From Halorussus salilacus (GTDB lineage: Archaea; Halobacteriota; Halobacteria; Halobacteriales; Haladaptataceae): a DNA stretch of 64,000 nt. A program made the position numbers and the translations under genes. Shown in pieces: positions 7,809-17,900 of this stretch. Each line of letters starts with the position of its first letter. Position 1 is the stretch's first letter. The stretch spans positions 2,666,001-2,730,000 of the forward strand of contig NZ_CP099993.1 of NCBI RefSeq assembly GCF_024138125.1, given 5' to 3'. A model generated the notes under the pieces. The model was not told where the DNA came from, searched no databases, and saw only the letters and a list, made by a program, of their open reading frames with translations.

Positions 7809-8822
7809 ATGATAATCGAGGGGACCGTCCTCCGGGGTCCGGAGTTCGACCCCGTGGAGGGCCGGGTCGTGGTCGAGGACGGAGCGATAACCGCAATCGA
7901 GGAGGAGTCGGTCGATTCGTCGGACATCGTGGTTCCGGCGTTCGTCAACGCCCACACCCACATCGGCGACTCCATCGCGAAGGAGGCGGGCGCGGGCCTG
8001 AGCCTCGACGAACTCGTCGCGCCGCCCGACGGCCTCAAGCACCGACTGCTCCGGGCGGCCTCCCGCGAGGAGAAGGTCGAGGCGATGCGCCGGTCGATCC
8101 GGATGATGGAGCGGACCGGCACCGCCTCGTTCCTCGAATTCCGAGAGGGCGGCGTCGAGGGGGTCTACGCCCTCCGGGAGGCCGCCGAGGGCCTCGACGT
8201 CGACCCCGTGATTCTGGGCCGCGAGACCGTCGAGGCGATGGAGGCCGCCGACGGCTTCGGCGCGAGCGGTGCGCGCGACGGGGAGTTCTCCCGCGAGCGC
8301 AACGCGACCGCCCGCGAGGGAAAGATATTCGGCATCCACGCTGGCGAGCGCGACCCGACCGACATCAACCCCGCGCTCGATCTGGACCCCGACTTCCTCG
8401 TCCACGTAGTCCACCCCGAACCGCTCCACCTCGACCGAATCGAGGACAGCGAGATACCCGTGGCGGTCTGCCCGCGCTCGAACCTCGTCACGGGGGTCGG
8501 GGTCCCGCCCATTCGGGACCTCCACGAGCGGACCACGGTGGCGCTGGGCACCGACAACGTGATGCTCAACAGCCCCTCGATGTTCCGCGAGATGGAGTTC
8601 GCCGCCAAGCTCGCCGACGTGAGCGCCCGCGACGTGCTCGCGATGGCGACCCGGAACGGCGCGCAGATCGCGGGCCTCGACTGCGGCGTCCTCGCGGAGG
8701 GCCGACCCGGGAAGCTCCTCGTGCTCGACGGCGACTCGGACAACCTCGCCGGAGCCCAGGACGTGGTCCGCGCGGTGGTCCGCCGGGCCGGAGCGGGCGA
8801 CGTGTCCGACGTGGTGCTGTGA
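7809..8822 (+). CDS. amidohydrolase family protein (chlorohydrolase/deaminase type)
   Basis: A 337-residue metal-dependent hydrolase of the cytosine-deaminase/atrazine-chlorohydrolase branch. Metal ligands are H49 and H51 in NAHTHIGD, H177 in GIHAGE, a histidine in LVHVVHPE near residue 199, and D249 in LGTDN; VCPRSN is also characteristic. The short N-terminal beta-sandwich strand (residues 1-45) and its C-terminal partner (RPGKLLVLDGD) are both present, so the protein is complete although short for the family. The substrate is unknown; a cyclic amidine or purine/pyrimidine-like compound is likely. Its 3' end, including the stop, is part of a 23-bp tandem repeat. Confidence 0.85.
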   Translation: MIIEGTVLRGPEFDPVEGRVVVEDGAITAIEEESVDSSDIVVPAFVNAHTHIGDSIAKEAGAGLSLDELVAPPDGLKHRLLRAASREEKVEAMRRSIRMMERTGTASFLEFREGGVEGVYALREAAEGLDVDPVILGRETVEAMEAADGFGASGARDGEFSRERNATAREGKIFGIHAGERDPTDINPALDLDPDFLVHVVHPEPLHLDRIEDSEIPVAVCPRSNLVTGVGVPPIRDLHERTTVALGTDNVMLNSPSMFREMEFAAKLADVSARDVLAMATRNGAQIAGLDCGVLAEGRPGKLLVLDGDSDNLAGAQDVVRAVVRRAGAGDVSDVVL

Positions 8823-8870
8823 ACGCGTCCGACGTGGTGCTGTGAACGCGTCCGAAGTCGTGCTGTGAGC
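8804..8870 (+). repeat. 23-bp tandem repeat spanning the amidohydrolase stop
   Basis: Three units start at 8804, 8827 and 8850, each reading GTCCGA(C/A)GT(G/C)GTGCTGTGA with a following ACGC linker. The first encodes the last residues and the TGA; the other two are untranslated copies. Because 23 is not a multiple of three, the copies fall in different frames. Confidence 0.85.
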
Positions 8871-8895
8871 CGGGGAGGGTCGAACGGACGGGCCG

Positions 8896-8937
8896 TTGCA
8901 GGCGAGCGGCGACCGCGCGGTCGCCGCTCGCCTGCAA
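8896..8937. terminator. 42-bp perfect palindrome between amidohydrolase and Usp genes
   Basis: Arms 8896-8914 and 8919-8937 are exact reverse complements around a self-complementary GCGC centre. It lies after the amidohydrolase and before the Usp start at 8977, in the position of an intergenic terminator. Confidence 0.6.
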
Positions 8938-8976
8938 ACAGTTAAGGTACGTCGTGTGCTATCATCCGACGAACGG

Positions 8977-9489
8977 ATGTACGACCGGATACTCGTGCCG
9001 ACCGACGGTTCGACCGACACCGAGCGCGCGGTCGGACACGCCGCCGAACTCGCGGCCGCCCACGGCGCGGAGCTACACGCGGTCTACGTCGTCAACTCCG
9101 CGACGTTCACCGGCCTCCCGATGGAGACCTCGTGGGAGGGCATCGACGACGTGCTCCACGAGGAGGGCGAGGCCGCGCTGGAGCGCGTCGAGACCATCGC
9201 GGACGAGTACGACGTGCCGGTCGCCTCGCGCCTGCTCGAAGGCACGCCGAGCAGGCGCATCGTCGAGTACGCCGAGGGCGAGGACTGCGACCTCGTGGTG
9301 ATGGGCACCCACGGACGGGGCGGCATCGACCGCCTGCTTCTGGGGAGCGTCGCCGAGGGCGTGGTCCGGGCCTGCACGGTCCCCGTCCTCACCGTCCGGG
9401 TGGGCGACGAGGGCGAGAACGGGGAGGACTCGCCCGCCGCCACCGAGTCCGAGTCGGACGCCGAGACGGGTCACGTCCCGGTCGAGTAG
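8977..9489 (+). CDS. universal stress protein (UspA family)
   Basis: A 170-residue single-domain Usp, a cytosolic nucleotide-binding stress protein. The opening MYDRILVPTDGSTD carries the first strand and the conserved Asp; the ATP-binding pattern appears as MGTHGRGGIDRLLLGSVAE followed by PVLTVR. About 25 acidic and polar residues extend beyond the fold. An in-frame ATG 81 bases upstream lies inside the palindrome and would add an arginine-rich leader unlike any Usp, so the later ATG is chosen. The gene ends one base before the convergent BirA stop. Confidence 0.9.
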   Translation: MYDRILVPTDGSTDTERAVGHAAELAAAHGAELHAVYVVNSATFTGLPMETSWEGIDDVLHEEGEAALERVETIADEYDVPVASRLLEGTPSRRIVEYAEGEDCDLVVMGTHGRGGIDRLLLGSVAEGVVRACTVPVLTVRVGDEGENGEDSPAATESESDAETGHVPVE

Positions 9490-9490
9490 C

Positions 9491-10429
9491 CTATACTGGC
9501 CGGAGGTGTTCGCAGTCGCCCGCGTGGACCCGGACCCGGCCCTCGTCGGTCTCGACCACGAGCGACCCGGGGAACGCCACGTCGACGGCCTCGCCGACGA
9601 CCTCGCCGTCGGCGCGCTCGACCCGCACGCGCTGGCCCAGCGTGGCCGACCGCTCGCGCCACGCCTCGACCGCGGATTCGGGGTCCCCGCGGAGGTCGTC
9701 GAACCGCTCCAGCAGTCGCTGGACGAAGACCCGCCGGTCGACCTCGCCGACCTCCTCGCGGAGGCTGGTCGCTCCCTCGGGGAGGTCGTCGACCGGAATA
9801 TTCGCGTTCACGCCGATACCGACCACGACCCACGAGACGCGGTCTGCCTCGCCTTCCATCTCGGTCAGGATTCCGGCGAGCTTTCGGCCGCCGCGGTCGC
9901 CCTCGGTGCCGACTAAGACATCGTTCGGCCACTTGATTTCGGCCGGAACGCCCGCCTCCCGGGCCGCGTCCGTGGTGGCGACCGCGGCCGCCAGCGTCAG
10001 CGCCGGGACGTGGGCGGGCGGGAGGTCGGGCCGGAGGACGAGGCTCGCCCAGACCCCGCCGCTCGGGGCCGACCACGCGCGGTCGAGCCGTCCCCGACTG
10101 CCGGTCTGCTCGTCGGCCAGCACGACCACGTCCTCGGCCCCCTCGGCGGCGAGTTCGCGGGCGCGGTCGTTGGTGCTTCCGACGGCGTCGTGGTACTCCA
10201 CCGAGAACGGCGCGTCGAGCCCGAACTCGACCGCGGGGCCGCCGTACTCCGGTATCCCTTCGAGGGCGTAGCCGTCGTCGCTGCTCTCGATGTCGAACCC
10301 CGAACCGCGGAGTCCCTCGACGTGCTTCCAGACCGCGTTGCGCGAGACGCCGAGGTCGTCGGCGACGTCGGGTCCGGGGACGGGACCCTCCGCGAGTCGT
10401 TCGAGGACCGCCCGGCGCGTGTCGTTCAT
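9491..10429 (-). CDS. birA: biotin--[acetyl-CoA-carboxylase] ligase with HTH (BirA)
   Basis: BirA activates biotin with ATP and attaches it to the carrier lysine of biotin enzymes; the substrate here is almost certainly PccA, 700 bases away on the same strand. The 312-residue protein has an N-terminal winged helix (residues 1-55, DVADDLGVSRNAVWKHVEGL), the ligase domain with VGSTNDRARE, the biotin/ATP loop SRGRLDRAWSAPSGG, IKWPNDV and VVVGIGVNAN, and a C-terminal SH3-like cap. The HTH makes it a possible biotin-responsive repressor. The ATG at 10429 gives the canonical HTH start; a longer version would add a basic, non-conserved leader. Confidence 0.93.
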   Translation of the reverse strand: MNDTRRAVLERLAEGPVPGPDVADDLGVSRNAVWKHVEGLRGSGFDIESSDDGYALEGIPEYGGPAVEFGLDAPFSVEYHDAVGSTNDRARELAAEGAEDVVVLADEQTGSRGRLDRAWSAPSGGVWASLVLRPDLPPAHVPALTLAAAVATTDAAREAGVPAEIKWPNDVLVGTEGDRGGRKLAGILTEMEGEADRVSWVVVGIGVNANIPVDDLPEGATSLREEVGEVDRRVFVQRLLERFDDLRGDPESAVEAWRERSATLGQRVRVERADGEVVGEAVDVAFPGSLVVETDEGRVRVHAGDCEHLRPV

Positions 10430-10475
10430 GGCCGGGGGTAAGGCCCCTCGGGACAAGAATCGCCTGCTTCCCCGC

Positions 10476-11076
10476 TCACGCGAAACACTCGACCGGTTCG
10501 CCCGTCTCCCACGGGTCGGGGTCGAGCGCGTCCTCGTCGTCTCGGGGGCCGGTGTCTTCGGCGCGAACGACGACCGACTCGTCAACGTAGTAGGACGCGA
10601 ACACGGTCGGCGAGTCCCCGTGCATCTCGGTTCCCTCCGGCTGCTCTACGGTTTCGGAGTAGGTGTACCGGACTCGGACGACCGCGGCCCCCTCGGGCGC
10701 GTCGTCGGTCCGAACGTCCCTGACCGACGTCGTCTGGCGGGTGAGGTCGTCGCCCCACTCTTCCACCAGCGCGTTGCGCCGGTACGCTCGCTCGTACGCC
10801 TCGACGTACTCGGCGACCTCGTCTTCGTCGGCCAGCGAGTCCGGGCGAGTCGGATACGCCGTCGGCTCGACCGCGTCCTCGGCGTCCTCGTCCGGAGGGT
10901 CGGGGTCCGGCCGGTCGGCCATCGAGCAGTCGTACTCGGGCGGGGTCGTTCGCGACTCGTCGGTCGACTCCGTTTTCGAGGTCCGTTCCCGCGGGCCGCT
11001 CGCCGAGACACCCGGCGAGCGACAACACCGCGGTTCCGGTCAGGGCGAGCGCGCGGCGGCGGGAGGGCGACGTCAT
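10476..11076 (-). pseudogene. lipoprotein gene with a +1 frameshift after the signal peptide
   Basis: One frame starts at 11076 with a clear Tat-like lipoprotein signal (SRRRALALTGTAV, lipobox LAGC). It soon becomes arginine-rich nonsense. The acidic, haloarchaeal-looking mature part (PPEYDCSMADRPDPD, then VEAYERAYRRNALVEEW, ending GEPVECFA at 10476) continues in the next frame and reads back without a stop as far as the signal-peptide region. The total length of 601 bases is one more than a multiple of three, as expected from a single extra base, probably in the GC tract near 10995-11005. Either a recent pseudogene or a sequencing indel. The intact protein would be an exported lipoprotein of unknown function. 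Confidence 0.7.
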
Positions 11077-11147
11077 CGAGGCCGGATACTGGCCGCTCCC
11101 GCAAGTATCTTGTGTGGAACTCCGTCAAAAAACGTTGCTCGGCGCCG

Positions 11148-12986
<1,839 letters not shown>

Positions 12987-13100
12987 CCTTGGCGGCAAAT
13001 ATTCGGGTGGGTTACCTCATTCTGTCGGTTCTCGGTGACGGATCGGGACGTTCGTCCACTTCGACCCGTCGGTCGGTCGACGACCGCGAGAAGACTCGCC

Positions 13101-13709
13101 TCACCCGTTCACGACCGCCGAGACGAGCTTCGACTCGGCCTTCCGGAGCAGGTCGGACGCCGTGCTCTCGGCGCAGTCGAGTTCGTCGGCGACCTCGGCC
13201 AGCGACCCCTCGCGGGGCACCTCGTAGTACCCGAGCGACGACGCGACCGACACCGCCTCGAACTGGCGGTCGGTCAACGCGCCCGCGACGGTGGCGTGTC
13301 TGCGGTCGTACTCGCCGACCTCCGCTATCTCGGCGTCGATGCGCTCGGGCAGGTCGTCGAGGAGCGCCCGCAGGTCGGCCGACTCGCCGACGACCGTGAA
13401 CCGCATGTGTCCCTCGCCGGTGTACTCGACGGGCGGGACGACCAGCAGGTGGCGGCGAGCGAACGCCTCGCGGAACTGGCGGTCGGCCTCGCGGGTCTCC
13501 TGTCTGACGTAGGCGTAGAACGACTCCGAATCGATGGGGGCCAGCGTGTACTCGGCGACCGACCCCACGTCCGAAATCGCCTCCCGGTAGGGGTCTATCT
13601 CGCCCTCGACGTAGAACAGCACGTACTCGACTGCCTCGCCGGGCAGGAGGTTCCACGCCAGTAGCTCCTCCCGAGCGACCGCCTCCGAGTCGGCGATGAA
13701 GTTCTGCAT
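13101..13709 (-). CDS. Bat-type helix-turn-helix transcriptional regulator
   Basis: A 202-residue haloarchaeal regulator of the bacterio-opsin-activator kind. The N-terminal 140 residues form a small sensor domain of unknown ligand; the C-terminal 55 carry the HTH_10 domain (ALTDRQFEAVSVASSLGYYE followed by SLAEVADELDCAESTASDLL). There are no PAS or GAF additions, unlike the large Bat proteins. Translation from the ATG at 13709 is favoured because upstream in-frame codons read antisense through the divergent P450 gene. The shared 135-base intergenic region with the P450 makes that gene a natural target; this is inference. Confidence 0.88.
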   Translation of the reverse strand: MQNFIADSEAVAREELLAWNLLPGEAVEYVLFYVEGEIDPYREAISDVGSVAEYTLAPIDSESFYAYVRQETREADRQFREAFARRHLLVVPPVEYTGEGHMRFTVVGESADLRALLDDLPERIDAEIAEVGEYDRRHATVAGALTDRQFEAVSVASSLGYYEVPREGSLAEVADELDCAESTASDLLRKAESKLVSAVVNG

Positions 13710-13844
13710 GGGGTGGCGAGTCGCCCGCGGTTGGCGCAGCGCGAGCGTGAGGTACTTCACGACCGACCCGTCGGACCGGCAGAACTTAAACGACCTAGAT
13801 GCTTCGACGGAGGACCTATCGAGCGCTCGGCACAACCTCCGTCC

Positions 13845-15245
13845 ATGAGCGAGACCCAACCGGGCCCGGCCGACGCCGAGGGCCCGGAGCGAACGGAGCG
13901 GGACCCGCGAGCGCTCGCCGAGGCTCCCGAACCCCCGCAGCTCCCCGGCACGCCCGTTCTCGGCAACACGCTCGGGTTCGTGCGCGACCCGTTCGGGTTC
14001 TACGACCGCCTCGAATCCGTGGGCGACGCAGTGGGCTACAGCGTCGCGGGCCGGGAGTTCTGCACGGTGTTCGAACCCGACTACGTCGAGCAGATTCTGG
14101 TCGAGGACAACGAGCGGTTCGTCAAGAGCGAGGCGTTCCGCGACGCGGCCGCGGGGTTCGCCGAGCGCGGACTCCTCCTGACCGAGGGCGAGGAGTGGCG
14201 CGACCAGCGCGTCCGCATCCAGCCCGCGTTCACGCCCGACCGCATCCGGAGCTACGCCGACGCGATGGTGACGTACGCCGAGCGAACGCTCGACCACCTC
14301 GCCGACGGCGAGGTGGTCGACGTGCAGGACGCGATGTCGGAGCTGACTCTCCGGATTCTGGCGAAGTCGCTGTTCGACATCGACGTCGAGGGGCGACGCG
14401 AAGTCGTCCGGGAGGCCGCGGCCGCGCTCAACGAGCGCGGGGACGCGGGCGGCGCGTCGGCGTTCCTCCCCGACTGGGTACCCACGCCGAAGAACCGCCG
14501 GTTCGAGCGCGCGATGACCGACTTCGAGGCGATGGTGGACGACCTCGTCGCGGAGCGCCGCGCAGACGACGCAGAGTACGACGACCTGCTCTCGCTGTTG
14601 CTCCGCGCCGAGGGACCCGACGGCGAGACGATGGCCGAGGAGGTGGTCGGCGACCAGCTGGTCACGTTCCTGTTCGCGGGCCACGAGACCACCGCGCTCG
14701 CGCTGACCTACGCGTGGCACCTGCTCGGGCGCAACCCCGACGAAGCGGAGAAACTCCGCGCGGAACTCGACGCGACCCTCGGCGACGACCCCGCCACGAT
14801 TGCCGACCTCCCCGACCTCGGCTACACCGAGCGGGTCGTCAGGGAGGCGCTCCGGCTCTACCCGCCCGCCTACGTCCTCTTCCGGGAGCCGACCGAGGAC
14901 GTTCGAATCGGCCCCTACCGCATCGAGGCCGGGACGAACCTCACGCTCCCCGCCTTCAAACTCCACCGCGACGGGCGGTTCTACGACGCCCCCGACGAGT
15001 TCCGGCCCGAGCGTTGGACCGCCGACTTCGAGGACGACCTCCCCGACTACGCCTACTTCCCCTTCGGCGGCGGGCCGCGCCACTGCATCGGGATGCGGTT
15101 CGCGATGACCGAACTCCGGCTCGTGCTGGCGACGATGGCCCGGGAGGTCGCGTTCGAACCGGTCTACGAGGGCGACCCCGACCTCGCGATGAGCGCGACC
15201 CTCAAGCCGACGACCGAGATGCGAATGCGCGTCCGGAAGCGCTGA
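13845..15245 (+). CDS. cytochrome P450
   Basis: A 466-residue soluble haem monooxygenase. The I-helix oxygen-activation motif AGHETT, the ExxR pair in VREALRLYPP, the PERW meander and the haem-ligand segment FPFGGGPRHCIG with C414 are all present. The proline-rich PPQLPGTPVLG opening is typical of class II-like and archaeal P450s, including CYP174-type haloarchaeal enzymes. Substrate unknown; lipids or carotenoids are possible. Redox partners are not in the window. It is divergent from a Bat-type regulator. A CTTAAAC box near 13785 lies about 57 bases before the ATG, implying a leader of roughly 30 bases. Confidence 0.93.
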   Translation: MSETQPGPADAEGPERTERDPRALAEAPEPPQLPGTPVLGNTLGFVRDPFGFYDRLESVGDAVGYSVAGREFCTVFEPDYVEQILVEDNERFVKSEAFRDAAAGFAERGLLLTEGEEWRDQRVRIQPAFTPDRIRSYADAMVTYAERTLDHLADGEVVDVQDAMSELTLRILAKSLFDIDVEGRREVVREAAAALNERGDAGGASAFLPDWVPTPKNRRFERAMTDFEAMVDDLVAERRADDAEYDDLLSLLLRAEGPDGETMAEEVVGDQLVTFLFAGHETTALALTYAWHLLGRNPDEAEKLRAELDATLGDDPATIADLPDLGYTERVVREALRLYPPAYVLFREPTEDVRIGPYRIEAGTNLTLPAFKLHRDGRFYDAPDEFRPERWTADFEDDLPDYAYFPFGGGPRHCIGMRFAMTELRLVLATMAREVAFEPVYEGDPDLAMSATLKPTTEMRMRVRKR

Positions 15246-15289
15246 GCCCCGCTTCGGCCCTCCCGTGGTGGAGTACCACACCACGACAA

Positions 15290-15297
15290 CGCTTATT
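15290..15297 (+). promoter_or_regulatory. TATA box (GCTTATTC) of the methyltransferase gene
   Basis: GCTTATTC is centred about 30 bases before the ATG at 15323. Very similar boxes precede the SDR gene (CTTTATCG, 26752) and the small membrane protein gene (GCTTATTT, 52563) at the same spacing, each consistent with leaderless transcription. Confidence 0.55.
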
Positions 15298-15322
15298 CTC
15301 CGACGCTGACGAATCGAGGACG

Positions 15323-16189
15323 ATGACCGACATGGACCCCGGGACCTACTACGACGAGTTCGCCGAGGGCGAGTGGGAGCGACTCGACCGCGACCCCGTC
15401 ACTCGGATGGAGTTCGAGAACACGACCGACTACCTCGCGGAGTTCCTCCCCGACTCGGGGCGGGTCCTCGACGCCGGGGGCGGTCCCGGCCGGTACACCT
15501 GCTGGCTGGCCGAGCGCGGGTACGAGGTCGAACACTGCGACCTGAGCGCCGAACAGGTCGCCATCGCCCGCGAGAAGGTCGCCGAGCGCGGTCTCGGCGA
15601 CCGCGCGACCTGCCAGCGGGGCGACCTCCGGGACCTCCCCTTCGCGGACGACGCGTTCGACGCGGTCTGCTGTCTCGGCGGCCCCCTGAGCCACGTCGTG
15701 GACGACGCCGAACGCGCCGACGCGATGGCGGAACTCCGGCGGGTCGCGCGAGGCGGCCACGCGAGCGAAGCGAGCGAGGCCGCCTCGCGCGAGTCCGCCG
15801 GTGCCCCCGCCTTCGTCTCGGTCATCGGCCGGTTCGCCATGCTCCGGGACGTCGTCCAGTTCTCGCTGGAGGACGCCCACGGCCTGCTCGCGCCCATCGC
15901 CGAGGACGGCGACTACACCGCAGAGCGCGTCGAGAAACTCGGCTCGGGCGAGGGCTGGGCCGAGTGCCACGGCTTCCGGGCCGACGAGTTCGAGGCCGAA
16001 CTCGAAGACGCTGGCTTCGACGTGGACCGACTCGTCGGTCTGGAGAACGTCGCCACCCGGACGAAACGCGAGTTGGCCGACGCCGACGAGGCGGCCCTCG
16101 ACGACGTGCGCGAGGTCGTCCGAACCCTCCGCGAGGACCGGACCGCGGTGGACTTCTCCGAGCACATGCTCGCGGTCTGTCGGGCGTGA
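15323..16189 (+). CDS. class I SAM-dependent methyltransferase
   Basis: A 288-residue cytosolic methyltransferase. SAM-binding motif I is VLDAGGGPGRYT, followed by the acidic EVEHCDLS loop, RGDLRDLPFADDAFDAVCCL as motifs II and III, and the ELRRV helix. A 14-base-arm palindrome with a GCGAGCGAAGCGAGCG loop (15745-15791) lies in frame and encodes HASEASEAASRESAG, between the helix and the next strand. In most relatives this is a short turn, so it looks like a tolerated insertion. The acceptor substrate is unknown. A TATA-like GCTTATTC 30 bases upstream supports this start. Confidence 0.85.
   Translation: MTDMDPGTYYDEFAEGEWERLDRDPVTRMEFENTTDYLAEFLPDSGRVLDAGGGPGRYTCWLAERGYEVEHCDLSAEQVAIAREKVAERGLGDRATCQRGDLRDLPFADDAFDAVCCLGGPLSHVVDDAERADAMAELRRVARGGHASEASEAASRESAGAPAFVSVIGRFAMLRDVVQFSLEDAHGLLAPIAEDGDYTAERVEKLGSGEGWAECHGFRADEFEAELEDAGFDVDRLVGLENVATRTKRELADADEAALDDVREVVRTLREDRTAVDFSEHMLAVCRA
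15745..15791. repeat. intragenic palindrome with GCGAGCGAAGCGAGCG loop
   Basis: Arms 15745-15758 (CGCGCGAGGCGGCC) and 15778-15791 are perfect complements; the 19-base loop holds a dispersed motif also seen near 4443, 41095 and 41313. It lies wholly inside the methyltransferase coding sequence and keeps the frame. Confidence 0.8.
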
Positions 16190-16217
16190 GGAGCGAGATA
16201 CCGATGTCCCTCGACTG

Positions 16218-16240
16218 CTATATATCTCTCATATAAAATA
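16218..16240 (+). promoter_or_regulatory. AT-rich promoter of the small protein gene at 16284
   Basis: CTATATATCT and CATATAAAATA stand out from the G+C-rich background 44-65 bases before the ATG. A GGAGG at 16276-16280 lies three bases from the ATG, closer than the usual ribosome-site spacing. Confidence 0.55.
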
Positions 16241-16283
16241 CTTAACCCGAGGGTCGCCCAGTCCGACGTGCGGCCGGAGGACC

Positions 16284-16532
16284 ATGACCCACGACCCGAT
16301 AACCGAACCACCCGACTCGACCCGCGGTGACGCCACCGACTCGACCGCTCGCTCGCCCGACGCCGAACCGACCGCTCGCTCGCCCGACGAACTCCGCTCG
16401 GTCGTGGTCGCGTACGATGACCGCCCGGACCGTCGAACCGTGTTCCCGCCCGACCGCTCGGGAGTCGAACGCATGTCGGCGTGGCTCACCGCCGACGACC
16501 GCGTGTTCGTCGACCTCGGAGACGCCCGCTGA
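16284..16532 (+). CDS. small haloarchaeal protein (DUF7511-like)
   Basis: An 82-residue acidic protein. The N-terminal half is disordered, with two near-identical STARSPD/PTARSPD repeats; the C-terminal half (RSVVVAYDDRPDRRTVFPP, then MSAWLTADDRVFVDL) resembles the very common haloarchaeal family I know as DUF7511. The family has no known function. It has its own strong promoter. The following gene, a zinc-ribbon membrane protein, has a separate TATA box. Confidence 0.7.
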   Translation: MTHDPITEPPDSTRGDATDSTARSPDAEPTARSPDELRSVVVAYDDRPDRRTVFPPDRSGVERMSAWLTADDRVFVDLGDAR

Positions 16533-16617
16533 CGCCGAGACCCGCGCCGTTCTTTTCCGGAATACAGTTCAATTTGAACCGTTATAATTAAGAACTCTCG
16601 CTCTGCGCCACACGCAC

Positions 16618-16950
16618 ATGGACCTCGCCTATCGCCTGCTGATATACTTCGTGGCCATGATAGGCCCGACGGTGCTGTTCCTCGGGCTGATGCGCGGTCT
16701 GGAGTGGCTCCGCGACGACGCGCTCCTCCTGAGCATCGCCGAGAGCGAAACCGCCGACCCCGAGGTGTCCGAGGCCGCGGCCCGCGCCGTGGGGCGGGCC
16801 CCGGTTCTGGCCGACGGCGGCGACCCGAGCGACGGGGACCGCGCCGAGACCGACGCCAGCGAACCCGAGTCGGTCGTCTGCTCGTCGTGCGGCGAGTCGA
16901 ACCGAGCCGAATCGACGTACTGTCGGGCGTGCGTCGGGGAACTGAGTTAG
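16618..16950 (+). CDS. membrane-anchored zinc-ribbon protein
   Basis: A 110-residue protein with one N-terminal transmembrane helix (residues 5-24, YRLLIYFVAMIGPTVLFLGL), a 50-residue acidic linker, and a C-terminal zinc ribbon CSSCGE...YCRAC with two CxxC pairs. The ribbon should face the cytoplasm. Function unknown; such proteins often act as adaptors. GTTATAATTA, about 30 bases upstream, is a good TATA box. The gene is followed by a 40-base perfect hairpin. Confidence 0.75.
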   Translation: MDLAYRLLIYFVAMIGPTVLFLGLMRGLEWLRDDALLLSIAESETADPEVSEAAARAVGRAPVLADGGDPSDGDRAETDASEPESVVCSSCGESNRAESTYCRACVGELS

Positions 16951-16961
16951 AGACGAGAGCC

Positions 16962-17001
16962 GACGGAAAGAGCGCGAGCGAACGCTCGCGCTCTTTCCGT
17001 C
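16962..17001. terminator. 40-base hairpin between convergent genes
   Basis: Nineteen-base perfect arms (16962-16980 and 16983-17001) flank a two-base AA loop. It sits between the convergent zinc-ribbon and sucD genes and could serve both strands. Confidence 0.7.
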
Positions 17002-17030
17002 CAAACGAGAAAAACGGGAAGACGGACGGT

Positions 17031-17900
17031 TTACAGGAAGTCCTCGATGTGGTCGGCGACCTCGTTGGGGGTGTCGCCGACCGGGACGCCCGCGTCGTTG
17101 AGGGCGTTTATCTTGCTCTCGGCGGTGCCGGTGCCGCTACCCGAGACGATGGCTCCGGCGTGGCCCATGCGCTTGCCCGGCGGGGCGGTCCGGCCCGCGA
17201 TGAAGCCCGCGACCGGGGTGTCCATGTTCTGGGCGATGTACTGGGCGGCCTCCTCCTCGTCCTCGCCGCCGATCTCGCCGCACATCACGACCGCCTTCGT
17301 GTCGGGGTCGTTCTCGAACAGTTCGAGGGCGTCGATGAAGTCGGTGCCGATGATGGGGTCGCCGCCGATGCCGATGGCGGTGGTCTGACCGATACCGCGC
17401 GAGGTGAGGTTATCGACGACCTGATAGGTCAGGGTGCCCGACCGCGAGACCAGCCCCACGTCGCCCGACTCGAAGATGTTGCCCGGCAGGATGCCGAGCT
17501 TGCTCTCGCCGGGGGTGATGATGCCCGGGCAGTTCGGACCGATGAGCCGGGTGTCGACCTCCGAGAGGCGCTTGTACACCTTCGACATGTCCTGCGTGGG
17601 GATGCCCTCGGTGATGGCGACCACGAGGTCGAGCGGCGCGTCGAGCGCCTCGAAGACGGCGTCGCCCGCGAACGCGGGCGGGACGAACACGACCGACGCG
17701 TCGGCGTCCTCCTCGCGAGCGGCCTGCTCGACGGTGTCGTAGACGGGGACGCCCTCGACCTCTTGGCCGCCCTTGCCCGGCACCGCGCCAGCGACGACGT
17801 TGGTGCCGTACTCCATCATCTGCTGGGTGTGGAACTTCCCTTCGCCACCCGTGATGCCCTGTACGACGACTCTGGTGTCTTCGTCGACTAGAACGCTCAT
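17031..17900 (-). CDS. sucD: succinate--CoA ligase (ADP-forming) alpha subunit
   Basis: SucD, with SucC, interconverts succinyl-CoA and succinate with substrate-level phosphorylation in the citric acid cycle. The 289-residue protein has the CoA-binding Rossmann start ([14 protein letters not shown]), [13 protein letters not shown], and the phosphohistidine loop [13 protein letters not shown] with the active-site His near residue 246. Its ATG shares four bases (ATGA) with the sucC stop, so translation is coupled. The order sucC-sucD is standard. Confidence 0.97.
   Translation of the reverse strand: MSVLVDEDTRVVVQGITGGEGKFHTQQMMEYGTNVVAGAVPGKGGQEVEGVPVYDTVEQAAREEDADASVVFVPPAFAGDAVFEALDAPLDLVVAITEGIPTQDMSKVYKRLSEVDTRLIGPNCPGIITPGESKLGILPGNIFESGDVGLVSRSGTLTYQVVDNLTSRGIGQTTAIGIGGDPIIGTDFIDALELFENDPDTKAVVMCGEIGGEDEEEAAQYIAQNMDTPVAGFIAGRTAPPGKRMGHAGAIVSGSGTGTAESKINALNDAGVPVGDTPNEVADHIEDFL

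Noticed and set aside
8896-8976. An upstream ATG extending the Usp by 27 residues
   Set aside because: The added residues are encoded by the palindrome and do not resemble any Usp, whereas MYDRILVPTDGS is the standard start.
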